Shown: positions 25,708 to 34,564 of the stretch, in pieces
Position numbering within the stretch: position 1 is the stretch's first letter
How the letters are laid out: every line of letters starts with the position of its first letter
From: Shouchella hunanensis
GTDB lineage: Bacteria > Bacillota > Bacilli > Bacillales > Bacillaceae_D
Assembly (NCBI RefSeq): GCF_028735875.1
Contig: NZ_CP117834.1
Coordinates: forward strand, 1,848,001 to 1,912,000
Reading direction: 5' to 3'
Length of the DNA stretch: 64,000 nt
Notes under the pieces: generated by a model
Databases searched by the model: none
Seen by the model: only the letters and a program-made list of their open reading frames with translations
Told to the model about the DNA's origin: nothing
Position numbers and translations under genes: made by a program

Positions 25708-26109
25708 TTGGCAACTTACACTATGTCTGAAATTGTTGAAATAGTTGGTTTAACAGCCTCAACACTTCGATATTACGAAAGTGAAAAATTAATTCCGAAA
25801 GTTAAAAGAAACTCATCTGGACGAAGGTATTATAGCGATACAGACGTACAGTGGATTCTTTTTATTAAAGCATTACGGAATACAGAAATGCCAATTGAGC
25901 AGATTAAAAAATACGTTTTGCTGTTTAAACAAGGGAATGAAACTATACATGAAAGAAAGATGTTTATTGAAGCACACACTAATAAGGTTGAAAAAGAAAT
26001 TGAGGAAAAAGTGAATAACTTAGAAACGTTGAAGAAAAAACTGAAGTATTACGAACTCATGGACAAAAGGAAACAGAGATTAAATCGTAGAGCATTTGAT
26101 CAAACTTAA
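25708..26109 (+). CDS. MerR family transcriptional regulator
   Basis: A 133-residue MerR protein: HTH with ASTLRYYESEKLIPKVKR at about 17-34, the second wing GRRYYSDTDV, then a long dimerisation helix (about 80-120) rich in Glu and Lys. It has no cysteine, so metal sensing is unlikely; it resembles the AdhR/YraB aldehyde-stress regulators. The start is TTG with AAGGGTGG 9 nt upstream. It is divergent from the DJ-1 gene, which it probably activates. Confidence 0.88.
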   Translation: MATYTMSEIVEIVGLTASTLRYYESEKLIPKVKRNSSGRRYYSDTDVQWILFIKALRNTEMPIEQIKKYVLLFKQGNETIHERKMFIEAHTNKVEKEIEEKVNNLETLKKKLKYYELMDKRKQRLNRRAFDQT

Positions 26110-26129
26110 AGGAGTTTACAATTCCTATT

Positions 26130-26162
26130 TACCCCGCTCAACTGTTGGAAACTGAGCGGGAA
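26130..26162 (+). terminator. Hairpin after the MerR gene
   Basis: CCCGCTCA and TGAGCGGG form an 8-bp GC-rich stem about 25 bp after the stop. The following sequence is only weakly T-rich, so termination is probable rather than certain. Confidence 0.45.
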
Positions 26163-26358
26163 TAGCGTTAGGATTTGTTTTTTTTCAGGACAATACTCCT
26201 GCACAACTCGGAATGCTTATGTCTTACGTATGAAAAAAATTGCCTAATAATACAAGTAGATAACTTCTTTTTTAAGGTTGGAGTGTGCTAATTAACTGTT
26301 AATTTGCCCCAATCATTTCACAAAAAAAAGCTTCGTTTCATTTTAAAGGCAAGCATCA

Positions 26359-27057
26359 CTAAATAGTTCTTTTTTCTTGCTTCTCTGATGCAAAGAGTCC
26401 ATTTAAAATAACCTTTAACCCCCATATTAATCGCTCATTCTTTGCTTTATCACCAGAAAATAAGTCATTCTTATACGCAAAAATAGCAGGGAATTGACTA
26501 GCATCTACTGATAATAGGGACTCTCTCATTGAATGAAATGATTTAAGGTCATTTTTTTTCCAAGAAGCATGTTCAAAACTTGAAGATACTACGTACATCA
26601 TTAAGGCGTCCATACCCCATGCTACAGTCACCGGCTTTAACCCGCTGAATGACAGTTGCTTAAGTAAATATTCCATTAGAACGATTGAATTTTTACCAAG
26701 TGGTACGGTGGTCATGGCCAGTTCAGCTACACCAGGATGTTGATATAACCTATCATGGTAAGATAACAATACTGCTATCAGGTTGTCTCGCCACGTTTTT
26801 TTACTTTCCGGATTATTGGGGAAGGTAATGTCAGACAGGCTGTAGTCTAACACATAAGAACACAATTCTTCTGAGTTTTTTACATAGACATATAAAGATG
26901 ATGCACCAGTGTCAAGAGCTTTTGCCACTTTACGCATCGTCAGTCCGTTAATTCCTTCATTTGTAAGCAATAAGTAAGCTTCTTTAATAATTCGTTCCTT
27001 GCTTAGTGGGTCTTTAGCCGGTCGAGAACGACGGCTAGAACGGTTGTCATTATTCAT
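26359..27057 (-). CDS. TetR/AcrR family regulator
   Basis: A 232-residue protein with a TetR HTH (RIIKEAYLLL, GLTMRKVAKALDTGASSLYVYV at about 38-59) and a TetR C-terminal-type ligand domain. The N-terminus is Arg/Ser-rich. It lies 32 bp behind the TetX-like monooxygenase on the same strand, so both are probably one operon and the operator palindrome at 28314-28354 is its likely target. Ligand unknown. Confidence 0.88.
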   Translation of the reverse strand: MNNDNRSSRRSRPAKDPLSKERIIKEAYLLLTNEGINGLTMRKVAKALDTGASSLYVYVKNSEELCSYVLDYSLSDITFPNNPESKKTWRDNLIAVLLSYHDRLYQHPGVAELAMTTVPLGKNSIVLMEYLLKQLSFSGLKPVTVAWGMDALMMYVVSSSFEHASWKKNDLKSFHSMRESLLSVDASQFPAIFAYKNDLFSGDKAKNERLIWGLKVILNGLFASEKQEKRTI

Positions 27058-27089
27058 GCTACTCTCTACTCCTATATTACTAACATTTT

Positions 27090-28244
27090 TTATTCCTTAA
27101 AAGAATTCATTAACGCTCCTAATTTAGCTGCAGCATCTTCTGAAAAGAAAAGGTCCATATTCTCTTTTGTTTCTTTTGAAGCCTTTGCAGCATAATCGAA
27201 CATTTTCTTTTCATATTCTCTGATTGCTGTTTCTTGATTGTCAGTATTTATGATCGATAATGCGAGCTCTGCCCCGTCTAACATGGCTAGATTTGCACCT
27301 GCACCTGCAAATGGAGACATAAGATGTGCGGCATCTCCTATTAATGTCACGCCCTTTTTATTCTCCCACTTATGAGCTACTGGTAACATGTAGATTCGTC
27401 TTGGGGTAATTTCTTCATTAGCACAAATAATATATTGTTTGAGTTCATCAGACCAGTCTGAATATAAGTTTAACAATGTCTGCTTAGCGATCTCAGGTTC
27501 GTTATTCGATAGCTCTAACGTTTCTAAAAAGTTAGCTTCGGCTTTAAAGCCTAAATAAATACGAATACGTCCATCACCATTCATTTGTGCAATGATTGTC
27601 TTATAATCACTTAAAGCATACACTGTACCTGGACCATTATAAGCAACGAGCTCAGGAAAAAGCTCCTCTGCATTTGTAATGTTCAATTCGACCATACTTA
27701 TTCCAGAATACTTTGCTTTTTCATCACTTACTAAAGGTCGAATACGAGAGAAAGCCCCATCGGCCGCAATGATAAGATCAACAACATCGGTATGGCCATT
27801 CTCAAAATGAAGTTCATACTTCGTATTATCAATTGGTACCGCACCAGTACATGTATGACCCCATAAAATCGTATCGGATTGTAATGAATCCAGTAACAAA
27901 TTCCTTAGTTCTGTTCTATCTACTTCTGGACGAGAGCCCCCTTCTGCTGTTGGTAATACATCACGATCTTCATGATAAATCTTTCCGTTCTTATCCACCG
28001 TCTTACTACTCTGACCTTCAAAGCGGCATACTTCATAAAATAAATCGAGCAAACCTGCTATTTTTAACGCCCTTTGCCCTGTGTGTGTTTCAAGGTCAAG
28101 TGTCCCACCTTGTGGACGTACATGTCTAGAAGCTTCCCCTTCGTATATTACAGGGGTATATCCTGCATTTTGTAAAATTTTTGCTAGTGTTAGTCCACCA
28201 AGTCCAGCGCCAATTATAGCAATCCGATGAGATAGGTTATTCAT
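27090..28244 (-). CDS. TetX-like FAD-dependent monooxygenase
   Basis: A 384-residue class A flavoprotein monooxygenase, close to the 388 residues of TetX. GAGLGG at about 12-17 is the FAD Rossmann motif; GGTLDL at about 46 and RPEVDRTELRNLLLDSL match TetX segments, and GDAAHLMSPFAGAGAN is the second FAD motif. TetX hydroxylates and inactivates tetracyclines; relatives act on other aromatics, so resistance is possible but not shown. It is co-transcribed with a TetR gene and has a palindromic operator over its promoter. Confidence 0.88.
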   Translation of the reverse strand: MNNLSHRIAIIGAGLGGLTLAKILQNAGYTPVIYEGEASRHVRPQGGTLDLETHTGQRALKIAGLLDLFYEVCRFEGQSSKTVDKNGKIYHEDRDVLPTAEGGSRPEVDRTELRNLLLDSLQSDTILWGHTCTGAVPIDNTKYELHFENGHTDVVDLIIAADGAFSRIRPLVSDEKAKYSGISMVELNITNAEELFPELVAYNGPGTVYALSDYKTIIAQMNGDGRIRIYLGFKAEANFLETLELSNNEPEIAKQTLLNLYSDWSDELKQYIICANEEITPRRIYMLPVAHKWENKKGVTLIGDAAHLMSPFAGAGANLAMLDGAELALSIINTDNQETAIREYEKKMFDYAAKASKETKENMDLFFSEDAAAKLGALMNSFKE

Positions 28245-28307
28245 TTTCCTTCACTCCATATAGTCTAAGATTTGAAAAAGATTTTCTATAAAAAAGGAAT
28301 CAAATAA

Positions 28308-28354
28308 GTTATACCACAACGAACATCGTTCGTAAAGAACGGTGTTCGTTGTGG
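28308..28354 (-). promoter_or_regulatory. Promoter and TetR operator of the monooxygenase operon
   Basis: On the minus strand TTTACG (28336-28331) and TATAAC (28313-28308) are 17 bp apart. The whole element is an 18-bp inverted repeat with one mismatch (CCACAACGAACA ... TGTTCGTTGTGG, 28314-28354). It can also be read as two TetR-like sites: the palindrome ACGAAC-ATC-GTTCGT and a weaker AAGAAC-GGT-GTTCGT. Confidence 0.7.
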
Positions 28355-28485
28355 CTGGTGATTTTTTGCCGTTCCAGGTTCTTTGGTCACCTGTTCCTTT
28401 TTTTATAGGGAGATGGGCAAGAATAGGGAGAGTTTATGTTTTATAGTATAATGGTTATAAATTGGGAAAGAGAAAGAGGAAACAG

Positions 28486-29160
28486 ATGCCTACTATACTG
28501 GTTGCTGATGACGATGAGAACATTCGCGAACTCGTTTGTTTATTTCTGCGGAATGATGGATATACAATAGCCGAAGCAGTGGACGGAAAAGAAGCGTTAG
28601 ACGTCTACGCCTCGACTGATGTGGATTTGGTTGTGCTCGATATTATGATGCCGGTCATGGATGGATGGACTTTATGCAAGGAGTTACGACGAGCAAACCC
28701 TAAATTGCCCTTGCTTATGCTGACGGCCAGAGGCGAAACATGGGAGAAAGTAAAAGGGTTTGAGCTTGGCACAGATGATTATTTGACGAAACCATTTGAC
28801 CCGCTAGAGTTGATGGCTCGTGTTCAGGCGTTGCTGAAACGATATCGAATTGGGGTGACGCAGACGATCCAATTTGAAAACGTTACTCTTGACCGGCAGA
28901 CATATAAAGTAACAAGAGGAACAGAATCCCTTACTTTGCCGTTGAAAGAGTTCGAATTGCTGTATAAGCTCGCTGAAACGCCGGGACAAGTTTATACTCG
29001 AGAGCAGTTAATTGATCAAATTTGGGGGATTGATTACACAGGCGATGAACGGACAATCGATGTCCACATCAAGCGCCTGCGTGAGAAGTTTGCAGACACA
29101 CCTGATTTTCAACTGGAAACCGTCCGTGGTCTTGGTTACCGGCTTGGGGTGTATAAATGA
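28486..29160 (+). CDS. OmpR family response regulator
   Basis: A 224-residue regulator: receiver domain with Asp52 (VVLDIMMP) as phosphorylation site, acidic pocket ADDDE at 7-11 and conserved Lys in TKPFDP, then a winged-helix DNA-binding domain ending in TVRGLGYRL. AGAGGAAACAG stands before ATG 28486; an in-frame ATG at 28462 would add eight basic residues without support. Its stop overlaps the kinase start by four bases. The target is probably the following hydrolase operon, whose promoter has 11-bp-spaced direct repeats. Confidence 0.95.
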   Translation: MPTILVADDDENIRELVCLFLRNDGYTIAEAVDGKEALDVYASTDVDLVVLDIMMPVMDGWTLCKELRRANPKLPLLMLTARGETWEKVKGFELGTDDYLTKPFDPLELMARVQALLKRYRIGVTQTIQFENVTLDRQTYKVTRGTESLTLPLKEFELLYKLAETPGQVYTREQLIDQIWGIDYTGDERTIDVHIKRLREKFADTPDFQLETVRGLGYRLGVYK

Positions 29161-30536
29161 TCAGCTCCTTATATACACGAGTTGTTCTAATCTTTTTGTC
29201 CTCTGTTATTGGAGGGACGGTCATTGCGTTTTTTGTGGCAACGTGGATATTTGAAGAGCAATTAAACGAAAACCTGCAAATTACCTTGCTCGATTTTGGA
29301 CAAGATATTGCTCAACTGTATGAGACTTTTCCATTAGAAGAAGCGGATTCATTTGTTTCTGGAATGAAACAGCTCAACTCTTATCACATTCGAATCTATG
29401 AAGAAACTGGAGAACTCCAATCTTATGGATCATTTGATGAAGATAGTATTTCAAGGGTGACCAAGGAAGAGGTAGAGGAAGTACTATCGGGAGAACTGGT
29501 GCAAGTTCCAACAAACGGGATCAATCCGATTCGCTTAGGAATGCCATTGACCACGGAAGCGGGAACAAAAGCCATGTTTGTCGAATCTGTATCACCGTCT
29601 TCCTCTTCCTTTCTTGTGAAGTGGATTTTTTATTTCTTGGCTTTTTCCTTAATTTTTGGAAGTTTATTGGTTTTAATTGCTGCAAGGTTTTTGGTCAGGC
29701 CGATTAAAAAACTAACCGAAGCAACTAGACGGGTCGCAGGGGGAGATTTTAACGTCAAACTAACGATTAAGCAAAAAGGCGAGTTAGGCATACTGGCTCG
29801 CAGCTTTGAAGAAATGATGCGGGACTTACAGCAACTTGAACAAATGCGAAAGGAATTTGTTTCCAATGTCTCGCACGAAGTCCAATCACCGCTTACCTCG
29901 ATATCAGGTTATGCAGCAGCTCTGAAACAAGTGGACCTTGAGGCGGACAAGCGAAATCGTTATCTTGAGGTAATTATTGCCGAAGCGGGACGTATGTCGA
30001 AGATGAGTGACAGTCTGTTAAAACTAAGCTTACTCGAATCAAATTCGCAGCAGGTGCATCTGACCACGCTCAATCTTGATGAACAAATTAGGCGGGTTAT
30101 CGTTGCCATTCAGCCGCAATGGTCAGCTCGTGACATTCGTTTTGAGCTGGATTTAAGAACGGTTGCGATAACGGCTGATCATGAACTGTTGAACCAAGTA
30201 TGGACGAACCTCCTTGGCAATAGCATTAAGTTTTCTGAGGAGAACAGCACGATTGATGTCAGCATTCAACAAGATTCAAAAAACGTAACGGTTCGAGTAT
30301 CTGATACAGGTATTGGTATTTCTCTTGAAGATCAGAAACGTATATTTGAACGCTTTTTTAAGGCTGATCGATCGCACAGCCTTAAGTATGGTGGAAGTGG
30401 TATGGGGCTTGCTATTGTGAAACAAATCGTCACGCTTCACCAAGGTGAGATTCGAGTAGAAAGTGAGCTTAACCGAGGAACAACGTTTATTGTCACGCTG
30501 CCTGTATCAATGGCTTCATCTAATCTAGGAACATAA
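29157..30536 (+). CDS. Sensor histidine kinase
   Basis: A 459-residue membrane kinase: TM1 at about 8-30, an extracytoplasmic sensor of about 120 residues, TM2 at about 155-178, HAMP, HisKA with His240 in SNVSHEVQSPLTS, and a HATPase domain (NLLGNSIKFS, DTGIGIS, GGSGMGLAI). It overlaps the response regulator gene by ATGA, so the pair is co-translated. The HEVQSPL H-box differs slightly from the common HELRTPL. Signal unknown; cell envelope stress is plausible. Confidence 0.95.
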   Translation: MISSLYTRVVLIFLSSVIGGTVIAFFVATWIFEEQLNENLQITLLDFGQDIAQLYETFPLEEADSFVSGMKQLNSYHIRIYEETGELQSYGSFDEDSISRVTKEEVEEVLSGELVQVPTNGINPIRLGMPLTTEAGTKAMFVESVSPSSSSFLVKWIFYFLAFSLIFGSLLVLIAARFLVRPIKKLTEATRRVAGGDFNVKLTIKQKGELGILARSFEEMMRDLQQLEQMRKEFVSNVSHEVQSPLTSISGYAAALKQVDLEADKRNRYLEVIIAEAGRMSKMSDSLLKLSLLESNSQQVHLTTLNLDEQIRRVIVAIQPQWSARDIRFELDLRTVAITADHELLNQVWTNLLGNSIKFSEENSTIDVSIQQDSKNVTVRVSDTGIGISLEDQKRIFERFFKADRSHSLKYGGSGMGLAIVKQIVTLHQGEIRVESELNRGTTFIVTLPVSMASSNLGT

Positions 30537-30570
30537 CTAGGATTATTTTACGCTTTCGACTACTCCTTTT

Positions 30571-30604
30571 TGCTGCAGCACCGTGTGAGGCTGTAGCTTT
30601 TTTA
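30571..30604 (+). terminator. Probable terminator of the two-component operon
   Basis: GCTGCAGC and GCTGTAGC form an 8-bp stem with one wobble, followed by TTTTTT, 35 bp after the kinase stop. Confidence 0.6.
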
Positions 30605-30606
30605 CT

Positions 30607-30649
30607 TGTTCATATTCTGTTCATATTGGCGTCATTAAGAGTACATATT
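30607..30649 (+). promoter_or_regulatory. Response-regulator direct repeats before the hydrolase gene
   Basis: TGTTCATATT occurs at 30607-30616 and 30618-30627 (11-bp period), with an 8-of-10 match AGTACATATT at 30640-30649 (22 bp further). Direct repeats at helical spacing are typical OmpR-family binding sites. Confidence 0.55.
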
Positions 30650-30708
30650 AATCGTATAAACTTTCATTAACGGATAAGAGTTGTACAACAAGATATCGAC
30701 AGGAGAAG

Positions 30709-31692
30709 ATGAAAGTGAAACAAAAAGAGACTGAAAGCAGAACAAGTAAAAAAACAAAGAAAGTGTTATCCATTCTTCTAAAAATAGTGGCAGCCATCAT
30801 TCTAGTCATCGCCCTGTTCTTTGCAGTTGTTTTTATTATCAATCTGATCAGCAGTAAATTTGAGGAAGCCCAGATTGAATCGTATGGACAGCTTGTGCAA
30901 GTGGATGGCGAAACTATGAATGTGCTAATTGAGGGAGAGGGTGAAGAAACGATTGTTCTTCTCCCAGGCTATGGAACAGCTGCGCCTGCTCTTGATTTTA
31001 AACCGCTTATCGAAGAGCTTGCTCCATTTTATAAAGTCGTTGTTGTCGAACCTTTTGGCTATGGATTAAGTGATCATACAGATAAAGAAAGAACGACAGA
31101 AAACATTGTCTTTGAAATCCATGAAGCGCTGCAAAGTCTAGATATTGATGAGTACATTTTAATGGGGCACTCCATTGCCGGCATTTATGGACTCAATTAT
31201 GTGAACAAATACGAAGATGAAGTACAAGCGTTTGTTGGTATTGATACGAGCGTACCAACACAAGGTGGGATGGACGAGGAACTTCCAATCAGTACCTTTC
31301 ACTTCCTGAGAAAATCTGGTTTAGGCAGACTGGTCATTAACCTAGGTGATGACCCATACGAAACACTGCCTTTTGATGAAGAAACAAAAGAACAGATGAG
31401 ATTGATCACACACAAAAATTTGTTTAACGCGAGCAATTTGAATGAAATGAAGCATTTTAGTTCAAATTTTAAGGAGGCACAATCATTGGCTTTCCCTGAT
31501 GAACTTCCGTTGCTCCTCTTTATACAAGCGGATAATTCAGACGTGGAAGGATGGATTCCACTACATGAAGAGCAAGTAGAGAATTCCTTGCATGGCAAGA
31601 CGATGCTAATTGATGCAGACCATTATTTGCACCATACGAAATCAAAGGAAATGGTTGATACCATGAGAGTATTTTTAGGAGAAACAGAATAA
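30709..31692 (+). CDS. Membrane-anchored alpha/beta hydrolase
   Basis: A 327-residue protein with a basic N-terminus, one membrane helix (about 20-45) and an alpha/beta hydrolase domain. LLPGYGTAAP is the oxyanion region, GHSIAG holds the nucleophile Ser155, and the C-terminal DADHYLHH carries the catalytic His. The catalytic domain is probably outside the cell. It follows the two-component genes and is preceded by direct repeats likely bound by that regulator. GGAGAAG lies just before the ATG. Substrate unknown. Confidence 0.88.
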   Translation: MKVKQKETESRTSKKTKKVLSILLKIVAAIILVIALFFAVVFIINLISSKFEEAQIESYGQLVQVDGETMNVLIEGEGEETIVLLPGYGTAAPALDFKPLIEELAPFYKVVVVEPFGYGLSDHTDKERTTENIVFEIHEALQSLDIDEYILMGHSIAGIYGLNYVNKYEDEVQAFVGIDTSVPTQGGMDEELPISTFHFLRKSGLGRLVINLGDDPYETLPFDEETKEQMRLITHKNLFNASNLNEMKHFSSNFKEAQSLAFPDELPLLLFIQADNSDVEGWIPLHEEQVENSLHGKTMLIDADHYLHHTKSKEMVDTMRVFLGETE

Positions 31693-32048
31693 AGAGAGAG
31701 GGGACTTTAGCTCTCGTTCATCTATGCACGGTAAAGAGTGATTACGATAATATGTACTCACTTTGTTGACCGTAGTTAAAAGTGGTAACTGTAGTAGAGG
31801 AGGGCCTGTATTTAGGAGGGCTGCAAGGGGACACCGTGTTGTCTTGCCCATTAATGTTTCACGTGGTCATTGCTTTTTTGCCAACATGAAATGGAAAGCT
31901 AATACGATAATTCAAACCCTCATGATGATTCTGACGATTACTTTGGTTATACGGAGAAATTCGGTAACCATGGTGGGCAAGGTGAATATGTAACAGCGTG
32001 TGTCTACTGCAAAGCTCCGTTCAAGATGAAGCGTTTAAGTGTATTGAA
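31693..32048 (+). pseudogene. Possible degraded coding region
   Basis: About 350 bases without an intact gene. One frame (31763-31993) reads a Cys/Arg-rich stretch containing GNCSRGGP and ANMKWKANT; a different frame continues from about 31911 with GYTEKFGNHGGQGEYVTACV and CKAPF. The two together look like one small gene broken by a frameshift. I do not recognise the family, and there is no good ribosome binding site. Confidence 0.3.
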
Positions 32049-32082
32049 AAAAGCGGTGAACCTTAAAGGTTCATCGCTTTTT
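32049..32082 (-). terminator. Terminator of iolR
   Basis: A 14-bp stem AAAAGCGGTGAACC / GGTTCATCGCTTTT with one mismatch and a short loop, A/T-runs on both sides, just beyond the iolR stop. Confidence 0.85.
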
Positions 32083-32103
32083 AGTTGTTACTTAAACGAT
32101 TAA

Positions 32104-32853
32104 TTAAACTGTGTGTATCGCGATATTTTCTTCATGACAGAATGCTTCATATGATTCATCTAATGGGGCAGATGTGATAATGTGGTCCAATCGGGACAAA
32201 GGAGCATATGTAAGCATAGTTGACTTACCGAACTTTGAAGCATCGGCTAATAGAAAAAGCTCATTTTCTTTCTGTACAATGCTTTTTTTCACTTCGTATT
32301 CATGAAGGTCTGCGTTGGTTAACCCTTTAGAAATACTAGCTCCAGTACAAGCCATAAACGCTTTGTCTACATTATACTTATTAAGCGAAAAACCACTGAT
32401 ACTAACGAATGAACGTGTTTTGACCTGATAATGGTTCCCTAATACAAATAGTTCAATGTTCTCTTTTTCAGACACAGCGTTGATGACGTCTAAATTATTG
32501 GTCAGAATTGTAATAAACTTATCATCAGGAAAGTTATCAAACATCCATTTCGTTGTGGTACCTGAGTCAATGTAAACAAAGTCTTGATCTTCTATAAAGG
32601 ATGCTGCGTGTAAAGCGATCCGGACTTTTTCATCGTTATAGACATGATGGCGGTTTTGAAATGGAATTAACGGTTTATCCGTTGCAGTAACTCCCCCGTA
32701 TACTTTTTCAATGACCCCTTTTTCTGTCAAACGATTAATATCCCGTCGAACTGTATTTTTAGATACGTCGAAACGGTTGCATAAATCGTCAATGGAGACT
32801 GTACCGTTTGCAAGAATGTAATTTTCCATTTCTTGAATTCTAACTAACTTCAT
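32104..32853 (-). CDS. iolR: DeoR-family repressor of inositol catabolism
   Basis: A 249-residue DeoR/GlpR-type regulator: HTH with SIDDLCNRFDVSKNTVRRDINRL at about 20-42, and a sugar-phosphate-binding C-terminal domain (DSGTTTKWM, TNNLDVI). It matches IolR of Bacillus subtilis in size and context. The inducer there is 2-deoxy-5-keto-gluconate 6-phosphate, made by IolC. It is divergent from iolA, with IolR-type direct repeats in the gap. AGGGAGT precedes the ATG. Confidence 0.93.
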   Translation of the reverse strand: MKLVRIQEMENYILANGTVSIDDLCNRFDVSKNTVRRDINRLTEKGVIEKVYGGVTATDKPLIPFQNRHHVYNDEKVRIALHAASFIEDQDFVYIDSGTTTKWMFDNFPDDKFITILTNNLDVINAVSEKENIELFVLGNHYQVKTRSFVSISGFSLNKYNVDKAFMACTGASISKGLTNADLHEYEVKKSIVQKENELFLLADASKFGKSTMLTYAPLSRLDHIITSAPLDESYEAFCHEENIAIHTV

Positions 32854-32888
32854 TCTATTACTCCCTACATCGCAAATTCTTATTTCAT

Positions 32889-32918
32889 ACTATACCACTA
32901 TACTCAAAATATAATCAA
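32889..32918 (-). promoter_or_regulatory. Putative iolR promoter
   Basis: On the minus strand TTGATT (32918-32913) and TATAGT (32894-32889) are 18 bp apart, about 35 bp before the iolR start. Confidence 0.5.
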
Positions 32919-32928
32919 CACCTATATT

Positions 32929-33052
32929 TGTAAGCGGATTCAAAAGAAAATATTCAGGTAAAATATTGACACATATCCAAAATGTTATTAATATATAACC
33001 AATAAGTAACCAATATTTTTATGTTCGCTTATAATGTAAGCGATTACCAATA
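32929..33052 (+). promoter_or_regulatory. iol operon promoter, IolR repeats and cre sites
   Basis: TTGACA (32966-32971) and TAATAT (32989-32994) with a 17-bp spacer form the promoter. ACCAATA repeats at 32998, 33009 (11 bp apart) and 33046 match the IolR operator pattern; the first, TAACCAATAAG, fits WRAYCAADARD fully. Two cre-like sites, TGTAAGCGGATTCA (32929-32942) and TGTAAGCGATTACC (33035-33048), each differ from TGWAANCGNTNWCA at one place, implying CcpA repression. Confidence 0.75.
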
Positions 33053-33076
33053 TGTTTAATAGGTGGAGGGATTGTT

Positions 33077-34555
33077 GTGGCAGAAACAATAAGTAAGGTA
33101 CGCACATTAAAAAACTACATAAATGGAAAATGGGTCGACAGTTTGACCACAGAATATGAGGAAGTGGTTAATCCGGCGACGAAGGAAGTTCTCTGTAGAG
33201 TGCCACTTTCAACAAAACAAGAGCTTCATTATGCAGCCGAAATTGCGAGGGATGCTTTTAAGGCGTGGTCAAATGTTGCTGTACCTCGTCGTGCACGTGT
33301 GCTTTTTTCCTTTCAACAGCTATTGCAACAACATAAAGAAGAATTAGCTCAACTCATTACAATGGAAAATGGCAAGAATTTAACAGAAGCTCGTGGTGAA
33401 GTACAGCGTGGGATTGAGAACGTTGAATTTGCTGCTAGTGCTCCTTCACTTATGATGGGGGATTCGTTGCCTGCCATTGCTACAAACGTAGAGGCGAGTA
33501 ATTATCGTTATCCAATAGGTGTTGTTGGCGGTATTACACCGTTTAATTTCCCGATGATGGTGCCTTGTTGGATGTTTCCAATGGCGATTGCTCTTGGGAA
33601 TACATTTATTCTAAAACCATCAGAGCGTACACCTTTGCTTGTCGAAAAATTTGCAGACTTGCTAAAGGAAGCTGGTCTACCTGATGGTGTGTTTAATATC
33701 GTTTACGGCGCCCATGATGTGGTAAACGGTATTCTTGATCACCCAGAAATTAAAGCGGTTTCCTTCGTTGGATCGAAACCAGTTGGAGAGTATGTCTATA
33801 AACGAGGTAGCGAAAATTTGAAACGTGTGCAAGCGCTAACAGGAGCGAATAATCATACAGTTGTTTTAGGGGATGCGGACCTTGATACAGCAGTGAATGA
33901 TATTGTTGGTGCGGCTTTCGGTTCTGCCGGTGAACGTTGTATGGCCTGCGCGGTTGTGACGGTTGAAGAGGTTATTGCAGATGAATTTATTGCTCGTTTA
34001 AAGGAAAAAACAGATAACTTGGAAATGGGAAATGGGCTTGATGATGGTGTTTTCTTGGGTCCTGTCATTCGTGAGAAGAATAAAAAGAGAACCATTTCCT
34101 ATATTGAAGACGGGGTTGAAGAGGGGGCAACACTGCTTACAGATGGAAGGGATCGATTGAGTGATGACGGTTACTTTGTTGGTCCAACAATCTTTGACCA
34201 CGTTACAACTGATATGAAGATCTGGAGAGATGAAATTTTTGCGCCTGTACTTTCGATTGTCCGTGTGAAGCATCTTAAAGAAGCGATAGCGACTGCAAAT
34301 CAATCAGAGTTTGCGAACGGTGCTTGTATCTTTACGAAAGATGCGCAAGCAATCCGTTATTTCCGTGAAAATATTGATGCAGGAATGTTAGGAGTAAACC
34401 TCGGTGTTCCAGCTCCTATGGCGTTCTTTCCATTTTCAGGGTGGAAATCATCTTTCTTTGGAACGCTTCATGCAAATGGAAAAGATAGCGTTGATTTTTA
34501 TACACGTAAGAAAGTTGTAACAGCGCGTCTTGTTGACCCTGTTTTTGAAGATTAG
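33077..34555 (+). CDS. iolA: Methylmalonate-semialdehyde dehydrogenase (acylating), IolA
   Basis: A 492-residue aldehyde dehydrogenase. The catalytic cysteine is in GERCMACAV (about Cys288), and [18 protein letters not shown] is the family-specific segment of MMSDH. It converts malonate semialdehyde to acetyl-CoA and CO2 with NAD and CoA, the last step of inositol breakdown. The start is GTG with GGTGGAGGG 6-7 nt ahead. First gene of the operon, 9 bp before iolB. Confidence 0.95.
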   Translation: MAETISKVRTLKNYINGKWVDSLTTEYEEVVNPATKEVLCRVPLSTKQELHYAAEIARDAFKAWSNVAVPRRARVLFSFQQLLQQHKEELAQLITMENGKNLTEARGEVQRGIENVEFAASAPSLMMGDSLPAIATNVEASNYRYPIGVVGGITPFNFPMMVPCWMFPMAIALGNTFILKPSERTPLLVEKFADLLKEAGLPDGVFNIVYGAHDVVNGILDHPEIKAVSFVGSKPVGEYVYKRGSENLKRVQALTGANNHTVVLGDADLDTAVNDIVGAAFGSAGERCMACAVVTVEEVIADEFIARLKEKTDNLEMGNGLDDGVFLGPVIREKNKKRTISYIEDGVEEGATLLTDGRDRLSDDGYFVGPTIFDHVTTDMKIWRDEIFAPVLSIVRVKHLKEAIATANQSEFANGACIFTKDAQAIRYFRENIDAGMLGVNLGVPAPMAFFPFSGWKSSFFGTLHANGKDSVDFYTRKKVVTARLVDPVFED

Positions 34556-34564
34556 GAGGTTCGT

